NCBI GenBank assembly: GCA_963769745.1
Contig: CAVYNB010000006.1
Location: 1-39,752, forward strand
Direction: 5' to 3'
Length of the DNA: 39,752 nucleotides
From: JALORV01 sp963769745
GTDB lineage: Bacteria; Pseudomonadota; Gammaproteobacteria; Burkholderiales; Burkholderiaceae_F
Shown: positions 25,968 to 32,749 of the stretch, piece by piece
Numbering within the stretch: the first letter of the stretch is position 1
Layout of the letters: each line of letters starts with the position of its first letter
Program-made: the position numbers and the translations under genes
The notes under the pieces: model-generated
The model's input: only the letters and a program-made list of their open reading frames with translations
What the model was told of the DNA's origin: nothing
The model's database searches: none

Positions 25968-26747
25968 TCAGAAGAAAAATGCGATGCCGAGAGTCACGGC
26001 CCGGTAGTCAGCGCTGTCGCTGTCCGAGACGTAAGCCGTGTAGATCGAGTAGTCGAGCTTCGCCACGAAGCGCTCGGCGATGTAGTAGCGCAGGCCGACC
26101 GCCGCATTGGCCAGGTTGGCGTTGGTGACGACCGCGTTGACGAGGCTCGCGTTCGGAATGTTCTTGAAGTGGCCGAGTCCGACGCCGAAAAATGGCGAGA
26201 ACCGCTGATCCGACCACGGCTCCACGTTGAGGTTGATGTTCCAGAATTCCGTGCCCGAAAACGTGCCCTGCACCTGGCCGATCGTGGCTTCGATACTCAG
26301 CGCGTCCGCGAACCGGTACGCGGTCCATATCTTCAGCATCGGCTCGCTGTCGAACATCCCCCAGGCGGCGCCGAGTTCGAGTTTCCGCCGCAGGTAATCG
26401 TCCAGCAGAACGTCGCGAAAGGCCTTCGCGGTGCCAGCCTCGGTCAGCGTGGTCTCGAGTTGCGAGCGGTTGACCCAGCCTTCCTGCCCGCTCGCGGTAC
26501 GCACTTTGAACCAGTCGGTGCGGCGCAAGAGGATCTCGATCCATTCTTCGCGCGCGGCGACATGGAAGATCGGATAGCCGCGACCCGGCCCGGTGCGCAG
26601 GTCGATGTACGGATCGGTGATCTGCACCTTCTCCTCGGCCCATGCCGAGGGCGCTGCGGCTCCGAGCGAGATCAGCACCAGCAACGCGCAGGCCGCCGTG
26701 CGCGCCAGCGCCCGTCGCCACCGGGTCTGCGAGGTAACGGCTGTCAT
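25968..26747 (-). CDS. SH3-like domain fused to an outer-membrane beta-barrel
   Basis: This encodes 259 residues. Signal peptide at about 1-37. A bacterial SH3-like domain follows at about 41-99 (YIDLRTGPGRGYPIFHVA; VRTASGQEGWVNRSQLE), then a barrel of the same size and style as its neighbour, ending VTLGIAFFF. A periplasmic SH3 domain on a barrel would let the outer-membrane protein bind peptidoglycan or a periplasmic partner. It is coupled to the CX4CH lipoprotein gene upstream through an ATGA overlap. The two barrels probably arose by duplication with gain or loss of the SH3 part. Confidence 0.85.
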   Translation of the reverse strand: MTAVTSQTRWRRALARTAACALLVLISLGAAAPSAWAEEKVQITDPYIDLRTGPGRGYPIFHVAAREEWIEILLRRTDWFKVRTASGQEGWVNRSQLETTLTEAGTAKAFRDVLLDDYLRRKLELGAAWGMFDSEPMLKIWTAYRFADALSIEATIGQVQGTFSGTEFWNINLNVEPWSDQRFSPFFGVGLGHFKNIPNASLVNAVVTNANLANAAVGLRYYIAERFVAKLDYSIYTAYVSDSDSADYRAVTLGIAFFF

Positions 26748-27382
26748 TGGGTGTTACAGGCGCCGACATTCGGGTCAGCAGGCGTGAACATGCCGTTGGC
26801 CGCGGAACTGAACTCGTCCTGGCCCTGCGGCATCGGACGGCTGATCCAGTAGCGGATCAGCATGACGTTCGGGTCACTCTCGCTCAGGAAGATGAGTCCG
26901 CCACCGTGCAGGACATTGAGCGTGAGCGGCTTGGTCAGCAACCGGCTCGCGAGCGGCGCGCCGAACACAACCTCGCCCTGTGACGAGTAGAAGTTCTTGT
27001 ACATGTCGGTCGTGCGGATCACGTCGGGCGTGTTGGCCGGATTCGACAGATCCACTGCCGGCGCATTGCCCAGCAGCCGGAAAGCACCACCGGTCCCAGT
27101 CACGTTGTCGTGACACCCCGCGGCCGCGCAGGTGTTGGTGGAGATCACGCCGTTCTGGTTGATCTGCAGCTGCTTCAGAAACACCGGCTGGACGCACTTC
27201 TGGAAGTACACGAACGACAGCTTCTGCCCGCTGGTGACGGTCGGGTTCACCACGGTCGGCGGGTTGTCGAGCGGATTTCCGCCGTCGCCGCCGCAGGCAG
27301 CGAGCATGAGCGCAGCCAGGCCAACTGCCGCCAACCGTATTCGATGTGCTCCTGCGCAGGCCCCCGCCTCGTCCACGATCAT
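26744..27382 (-). CDS. lipoprotein with a CX4CH haem-binding-like motif
   Basis: This encodes 212 residues from ATG 27382, which overlaps the stop of the HzsA-like gene (ATGA). A lipobox LMLAA with Cys30 is followed by a Gly/Pro linker. The segment FVYFQKCVQPVF and then NTCAAAGCHD (Cys85, Cys90, His91) resembles cytochrome sites with four residues between the cysteines, a known variant of CXXCH. The rest (SRLLTKPLTLNVLHGGGLIF, YWISRPMPQGQDE) resembles cytochrome-like domains of the PSD/PSCyt kind. It is probably an electron-transfer partner of the upstream tri-haem protein. Haem attachment is inferred, not certain. Confidence 0.75.
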   Translation of the reverse strand: MIVDEAGACAGAHRIRLAAVGLAALMLAACGGDGGNPLDNPPTVVNPTVTSGQKLSFVYFQKCVQPVFLKQLQINQNGVISTNTCAAAGCHDNVTGTGGAFRLLGNAPAVDLSNPANTPDVIRTTDMYKNFYSSQGEVVFGAPLASRLLTKPLTLNVLHGGGLIFLSESDPNVMLIRYWISRPMPQGQDEFSSAANGMFTPADPNVGACNTQ

Positions 27383-30381
27383 GGAGTACTGCACCCCGTG
27401 GTGATCCAGGTCGCGATCGCGTTGTAGCCGGCGCTGCCCGCGGCCAGCACGGGAGCAGACTGGCCCACTGCGCCGGCCGGATGCGGCACGGTCGAAGGCC
27501 GTTGCAGCAGCGCGTTCGACGCCACGGTGGCGGCGTTGCACGCGTTCGAAACCATCGTCAGCGTGACGTTGTAGTCACCCTCGGCATCGCCGGTCAGGAT
27601 GTAGCGATTGCGCAGATACGATTGGCCCGTCTGCGCTGCGCCGCCATTGCCGGTCGGCTGGTGGCATATCACGCAACTGGCCCTGAGCACCGGATGCACG
27701 TTCGCGTCGAACGCGCTGCGCGACAGCGCCGTCGCGGTGCGCACCGGACTGTTGCTGGCCGACACGTTGTTGAAGTACTGGCCGCCGAGGTCCATCCACT
27801 CGGTGATCAGCCGCTTCTCGGCGGCATTCAGCAGTGTCGAGTGATCGGGCGCGTTGGCCGGCGGGTTCGGATGCGCGGTGCGCGCGGCAGCCGACGCCTT
27901 CAGGGACTCACCGAACATGATTTCGCCCAGGCGGCTTGCACGCGTCATGCCGAGCGCATTGCCGGCCATGTTGTCCACCAGCGGCGAATTGCGAACGATG
28001 ACGGGGACGCCATCCTCGAGCCGCGTGACCGGCTGCCCTGTGACCTGGTCGATCACCGGGTCGCCGACCAGCAGTTCCTCATAGGAGACCAGTCGCCCGG
28101 TACCGGAGACCGAGGCGCGCAGATCCAGTTTCGCGGTATCGCTGTGGCAGGTGGTGCAGGTGTTGACGCCGTTGGCTCCACGGCTACGCGTCCACAGCGG
28201 CTGGATGTGATCCGGGTAGTTGATGATGCCGTTGGTGGGCACCGCGGTGGCGAGATCGTCCGCGGCGTTGGTGTTGCCCGTGTAACGCACGATGATGCCC
28301 GGGCGCGCGGTGACGCCGGCCTTGCTCGTGTCCGCCCAGTTGTCGGCATGGACGAGATCCGTGCCGAGGTTCAGTGCCGTCGCGTCCATGCGCGTGCGGG
28401 TAGATGCCATCGTCTCGCCGGACTGGTGCGCGGCAGCCATCGCCGGCATCAGCGCCGCCGGCAGCGAATTGACGATCGCACCGGAGTTCAGCGATGCACC
28501 ACGGCGCGGACTGTGGCAGCCGTCGCAGGTGCGCCGTTCGCCGGGCCGCACCTGGATCCAGTTCAGGTGCGTCTGGATCGCGCGTCCCTTGGAGTCGAGG
28601 ATCGCCAGACCCAGCGGCGTGTCGGCTGGCACCAGCAGTTTGAAAGAACCGTCGGGTTCGACCGGTGCATAGCCCAGGATCTGCTGCGGCTCAAACTCAG
28701 TCTCGCCGATCGCCTCGCGCATACCCATCGCGTTCGCCTGCGGCGCGACCGCGCGGAATGCGCGCACGAAGTACGCCGGCGCGCAGCGATAGGCGGCATC
28801 GGCCGGGTCCTTCATCCTGACGAGGTGCGGCACCTGCGAACGCGTGTCGGCGTGGTCGATCGGCGCGGTCTTGGCGATGGCCGCAGTGCACCCGGCCGGA
28901 AGATCGACCGGTGCCAGCATCGAGTCGCCCATGCGATCGAGCCCGTCGGTGTCGTACACGCTGCGCACTTCGATCAGCGCCAGGTTCTGCGCCTTGAGCG
29001 CCTCGTCGACGACGGTCGGCTGCGAGGCATTCGGTTCGGGGCGCGCCTGGATGGCGACCGGGTCCGTGTACATGAAACCCGGCGGCGGCGACGCGACGAT
29101 CAGGAAAGTCTGCTTGGCCGGGTCGACCATGTAGATCGAGTAGACCGCCGGCGCGTTGTCCTGCACCGGCTGCAGTGCCTGCTGGGCGCGCGACATCGTG
29201 TCGTCGGCGAGCATCGCGCGCTCCGCGTCGGTCAACGTGACGCAGGGCACGACCACGCCATTGCGCGTCACCTCGCAGGGGCGATAGGCGACCAGCACGC
29301 GGTTGGTGCTATCCCACAGCGGGTACGGCGCCGAGATGCGGCCGAACTCGGACAGGCCACGGCCGAGATCGATTTCCTTCGCGGTCCACTGCGCCTGGCC
29401 GCCCTGCCCGATCACCTGGGCGTTGGCCGGTGTGTTCTGCTCGGAATAGTTGGCGGCGTCGATCAGCATCAGCGCCCCGCCCTCCTGTGTGCCCGACAGC
29501 GGCATCAGTGACGACACCACCTTGCCCGCGTAGGCGCCGCGCGAATCCATGTCGCGCGGGTGCAGGAAACTGTTGCCGCCGCTGTGCGCGCCGTAGAGCA
29601 CGAACATGTCGGTGCCGTCGGGCTTCACACGGAAAATGGCGAAGCGGTTGCGCGGGCCGACGTGCTCCCAGCGCGAGAACATGATGTCGCCGTTGGGCCG
29701 CACCACCGGATTGCGGTCATGGCTCTGGTTGGACGAGATCTGGGTGATCGCGCCGCCGTTGCGGTCGACCGTGTGCAGATTGAGCACCCGCTCGCGCTCG
29801 TACTCGTCGACGGCGTAGTAGCTCTGGCCGAGCGCCTGCGTCTTGGTGGTGGTCTGGCGGTTCGAGGCGAACACGAAGCCGCGGTCAGCCGGCAGGTAGG
29901 CCGGATCGACGTCGTCATCGGTCGTCGAACTGGTGATGCGGCGGAACGTGCCGGTCGTCAGGCCGGCGTTCATGTCGTATTCCCAGATGTTCCAGCGACC
30001 GGTACAGGCGGCCACGCCACCGACGCTCGACGTGTTGCTGGTCGGGCAACGCATCGCGAAGACGATCTTCTTGCCGTCGTACGAGACCTCGGGATCGGAC
30101 ACGTCGCCCTTGCCCTGCGTGATCGCCGCGGTGACATTGACCTCGGGCGCGCTGGGCGAGGACTTCTCGCGGATCATCAGGTCCCCGCCGGCGGCAAACG
30201 GAGCACCGTTGGTGGGGTTCATGTTCAACGCCGTCGACCGCTTGGCGTAGGCGATCGGAGCGTCGCCGGCCACGGTCAGCGTGCTTTCAGAGTCCGTGCT
30301 CGAGCCGGAGCAACCCGCAATGCCAAGCGCGGCCGCGAGCACCAATGCAGCCGTCCATTTTCCAGCCTGGCTGTCCCTCAT
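27379..30381 (-). CDS. HzsA-like tri-haem lipoprotein with a beta-propeller
   Basis: This encodes 1000 residues. ATG 30381 has GGAGG 5 bases upstream. The signal ends in a lipobox (GIAG then Cys24). Residues about 80-460 carry TolB/WD-like propeller units (DPEVSYDGKKIVFAMR; YLPADRGFVFASNRQ; NPVVRPNGDIMFSRWEH). Three CXXCH motifs follow: CDGCH at about 619-623, CTTCH at about 742-746 and CVICH at about 903-907. The propeller followed by cytochrome domains resembles hydrazine synthase alpha and its many relatives outside anammox bacteria, whose function is unknown. No beta/gamma HZS subunits are present, so hydrazine synthesis is not implied. It should need the Ccm system encoded in this window. 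Confidence 0.8.
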   Translation of the reverse strand: MRDSQAGKWTAALVLAAALGIAGCSGSSTDSESTLTVAGDAPIAYAKRSTALNMNPTNGAPFAAGGDLMIREKSSPSAPEVNVTAAITQGKGDVSDPEVSYDGKKIVFAMRCPTSNTSSVGGVAACTGRWNIWEYDMNAGLTTGTFRRITSSTTDDDVDPAYLPADRGFVFASNRQTTTKTQALGQSYYAVDEYERERVLNLHTVDRNGGAITQISSNQSHDRNPVVRPNGDIMFSRWEHVGPRNRFAIFRVKPDGTDMFVLYGAHSGGNSFLHPRDMDSRGAYAGKVVSSLMPLSGTQEGGALMLIDAANYSEQNTPANAQVIGQGGQAQWTAKEIDLGRGLSEFGRISAPYPLWDSTNRVLVAYRPCEVTRNGVVVPCVTLTDAERAMLADDTMSRAQQALQPVQDNAPAVYSIYMVDPAKQTFLIVASPPPGFMYTDPVAIQARPEPNASQPTVVDEALKAQNLALIEVRSVYDTDGLDRMGDSMLAPVDLPAGCTAAIAKTAPIDHADTRSQVPHLVRMKDPADAAYRCAPAYFVRAFRAVAPQANAMGMREAIGETEFEPQQILGYAPVEPDGSFKLLVPADTPLGLAILDSKGRAIQTHLNWIQVRPGERRTCDGCHSPRRGASLNSGAIVNSLPAALMPAMAAAHQSGETMASTRTRMDATALNLGTDLVHADNWADTSKAGVTARPGIIVRYTGNTNAADDLATAVPTNGIINYPDHIQPLWTRSRGANGVNTCTTCHSDTAKLDLRASVSGTGRLVSYEELLVGDPVIDQVTGQPVTRLEDGVPVIVRNSPLVDNMAGNALGMTRASRLGEIMFGESLKASAAARTAHPNPPANAPDHSTLLNAAEKRLITEWMDLGGQYFNNVSASNSPVRTATALSRSAFDANVHPVLRASCVICHQPTGNGGAAQTGQSYLRNRYILTGDAEGDYNVTLTMVSNACNAATVASNALLQRPSTVPHPAGAVGQSAPVLAAGSAGYNAIATWITTGCSTP

Positions 30382-30510
30382 GATGGCCTCCATGGAACGT
30401 CGCGGATGCGGGACGCAGGAATTGTCCCGAGACAGGCGCGCGTTGATTGCGTGATGTAGTGGCTGATTCATGGTTTGATCGATCCTGCGAGTGATGGCGC
30501 TAGGCCATAG

Positions 30511-31515
30511 TCATGAGGTCGGCGCCTGACTTCTCAGACCTCCACCCGCGACCAGGCCGGTCGAAAAATGCAGCTTTCCGGCCGCGTCGATGACGACCGC
30601 GTCCGCCTGCGGCACCGATTCGACGATCCGCATGCCCCGCTCGACGCCCAGCACGAACACCGTCTTCGACAGCGCCTCGCTGGTCAGCCCGTCGGGCGCG
30701 ATCACGGTGACGCTGTGCACCGCGTGCGGCGACTTGCCGGTCCGCGGATCGATCAGGTGATGGCAGCGCTCGTCGCCGTCGTCGAAGTAGCGCTCGTAGT
30801 CGCCCGAGGTGGAAACGGCGACGTCTTCGAGCGGCAGAAGCGCAACGACTTCACCTTCCCGGCGCGGATCGCGCACACCGACGGTCCACGGCCGGCCGCA
30901 ACGATCGCCCAGCATCCGGCTGTCGCCGCCGGCCGCCACGACTGCATGGCGCACACCCTGGCGTGCAAGGATCGCGGCGCCGTTGTCGACTGCGTAGCCC
31001 TTTGCGAATCCGCCGAGATCGATGCGCACGCCCTCACGGGCGAACCGCACCGTACGGGCTTCATGGTCGAGCTGAAGGTTGCGATAGCCGATCGCCGCGC
31101 GTGCAGAGGACAACTGCTGCTCTGTGGGCCGGATGTGCTTGCGATAGTCGTACAGATGGCCTGCACTCGCGGTGGTGATGTCGAAGGCACCGCCCGACAA
31201 CTCGGAGAACGCGATCGATCGCGCCAGCAAGTCGAACAGTTCCGCACTGACCAGGACCGGCTGCCGGGCAGCGTCGCGGTTGACGCGCGACAGCTCCGAG
31301 TCATCCTTGTAGTGACTCATCAGCGCATCGATCCGGTGCATCTCGTGCATCACCGAGTCGATGGCCGCGGCGGCCGCGACGCGATCATCGCCCCACAGCT
31401 CGACGTGAATTGCCGTGCCCATGATCGCCTCATCGCGACTGAACCAGCGTCCCGTCCGGGCCGGTTCGCCTGCCTCGAATGCACGCCGGGCCAGGTTGCG
31501 CAGCGGGCCTAGCAT
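30511..31515 (-). CDS. apbE: FAD:protein FMN transferase
   Basis: This 334-residue enzyme transfers FMN from FAD to Ser/Thr of exported target proteins and usually acts in the periplasm. Landmarks: MGTAIHVELWG near residue 32, MSHYKDDSELSRVNRD near 66, LGGFAKGYAVDNGAAIL near 168, VAAGGDSRMLG near 193, STSGDYERYF near 235, HLIDPRTGKSP near 253 and SKTVFVLG near 283. ATG 31515 has GGGGAG 6 bases upstream. No clear signal peptide is visible, which is unusual for a periplasmic member. It is first in the 17-gene block, 129 bp before the HzsA-like gene. By eye I find no standard flavinylation motif in the downstream proteins. Confidence 0.93.
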   Translation of the reverse strand: MLGPLRNLARRAFEAGEPARTGRWFSRDEAIMGTAIHVELWGDDRVAAAAAIDSVMHEMHRIDALMSHYKDDSELSRVNRDAARQPVLVSAELFDLLARSIAFSELSGGAFDITTASAGHLYDYRKHIRPTEQQLSSARAAIGYRNLQLDHEARTVRFAREGVRIDLGGFAKGYAVDNGAAILARQGVRHAVVAAGGDSRMLGDRCGRPWTVGVRDPRREGEVVALLPLEDVAVSTSGDYERYFDDGDERCHHLIDPRTGKSPHAVHSVTVIAPDGLTSEALSKTVFVLGVERGMRIVESVPQADAVVIDAAGKLHFSTGLVAGGGLRSQAPTS

Positions 31516-31949
31516 GTGCACTCCCCGCTCATGCCGGAGCTGAGGGTGTGGGCGTTGGACGAGTTGCGCCGCTGATTCAGGAAAATGGAATTCGTCTTCA
31601 ACACGAACAGGACGCGGCTTGCCGACGGTGCCAGTCAGGAAACTCCGACTGCGAGACCCGCGCAAGTGACGATGAGTACAGGTCCCGCTGAATCTATCGT
31701 GTGTTGCGATACGCAGCCGTCACGAAGCTGATTCCTTTGGGGGAGTCCGTTCGGCCGACCCATCATCCGATTGGCCGTGCCGTCGGCACTCGTGCTGCGA
31801 CGCTTGAAGGACGATTTTCGGGTCGGGACGCGTGCGTCGCCTGGATGGGCGTCGCGCTAGCCGCCGTTGTTCCGTGTCGAGAACAAGAGGTGCGATCTGA
31901 ATGGTTTCCGTAGTCGCAGTCGACTGTGGGCGGCAGAGGAAAGTGTTCG
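31516..31949. other. intergenic region upstream of apbE, no gene recognised
   Basis: These 434 bp lie between the start of apbE and the stop of the CcmI/NrfG-like gene, both on the minus strand. The promoter of the long operon should be here, and the end of the upstream transcript. Short open frames on either strand lack ribosome sites and protein-like composition. I found no convincing promoter boxes, FNR-type palindrome or strong hairpin. Confidence 0.5.
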
Positions 31950-32636
31950 TTACCGAGTCGCCGATTCCCGGTCACGCTGCTCCGCTCGCTGGACAGCCAG
32001 TGTCAGCTCGCGATGCCGCTGCGAGCCGGCCGGCAGCAGGCCCAGCAAGTCGCGCCAGTGCCGCACGCAGTCGGCATAACGGCCCTCTTCGAACGCTAGG
32101 CTGCCCGCCATGTCGAGCGCAGTCGCATGCTTCGGGTTCAGCACGAGGGCGCGTTCGATCAGCGCTGCCGGTCGCCCGCTCAGCTGGCCGCCCTGCGACA
32201 TCGCCAGCGCATCGGCGTACTCGGTCAGCACGGAAGCGTCCTTGCCGACGCGGGTGGGCGAGACTTCGAGCGCCCGCCCGAATGCCCGCGCCGCCGCGTC
32301 GAAACGTTCCGCCTGGACATGGGCGCGGCCCAGCAGCACCCAGCCGCGCGCATCGCGCGGCTGTCGTTCGAGATGCGACTCGAGTCGAGCGACGTAGTCG
32401 GTGGTCGTCGTGGGCGCGAGATCGGGCCCAAGGTCGGAGGACTCGCTCACCGCCTGCGGCGTGCCGAACAGGAAGTAAAGCGCAACGGCGAGCAGCGGCA
32501 CCGTCGCCACCACGGCGAGCCCGATCCGTCGACCGCGGCTGAGTCTTTGGCTGCGCAGAAGCCCGGGCAACAGGAAGGCCAGCGCCACGACCGTCAGAGC
32601 GAGCGCTACCGCCCAGAAGATGATGGATCTCGACAT
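31950..32636 (-). CDS. short CcmI/NrfG-like TPR protein
   Basis: This encodes 228 residues with two N-terminal membrane helices (about 5-26 and 41-58) and TPR units from about 80. The segment TEYADALAMSQGGQLSGRPA closely parallels ADYADALAMSQGRDLSGKPM of the full CcmI in this window, so the two are paralogues. It lacks most of CcmI's cytoplasmic loop between the helices and its C-terminal domain. NrfG, the TPR helper that guides NrfA to haem lyase, has this reduced form. Placement directly after the octahaem nitrite reductase, which has a CXXCK haem site, supports an NrfG-like role. A terminator hairpin separates the two genes, so it may have its own promoter. No good ribosome site is seen. 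Confidence 0.8.
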   Translation of the reverse strand: MSRSIIFWAVALALTVVALAFLLPGLLRSQRLSRGRRIGLAVVATVPLLAVALYFLFGTPQAVSESSDLGPDLAPTTTTDYVARLESHLERQPRDARGWVLLGRAHVQAERFDAAARAFGRALEVSPTRVGKDASVLTEYADALAMSQGGQLSGRPAALIERALVLNPKHATALDMAGSLAFEEGRYADCVRHWRDLLGLLPAGSQRHRELTLAVQRAEQRDRESATR

Positions 32637-32687
32637 ACGGAGGCGAATTATCGGCTGCGCCGGCCACGCGCCGCGAGCGCGGCACGC

Positions 32688-32723
32688 TGAAAACAAGACG
32701 GGGCGGAGTTGACGTCCGCCCCG
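32688..32723 (-). terminator. rho-independent terminator after the nitrite reductase gene
   Basis: On the minus strand, GGGGCGGA (32722-32715) and TCCGCCCC (32707-32700) form a perfect 8-bp stem with a 7-base loop, followed by GTCTTGTTTTC. It lies 27 bp after the stop of the octahaem nitrite reductase gene and 64 bp before the NrfG-like start, so it should limit read-through between them. Confidence 0.75.
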
Positions 32724-32749
32724 CCCCACCCCTCCGACCAGCGATGTGC

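Noticed and set aside
27346..29511. Long plus-strand open frame of 721 codons
   Set aside because: It lies antisense to the HzsA-like gene, is rich in Arg/His with no domains, and reflects high GC content.
27379..30381. Evidence for anammox metabolism
   Set aside because: Only an HzsA-like protein is present, with no hydrazine synthase beta/gamma or hydrazine dehydrogenase genes; such relatives are widespread in other bacteria.
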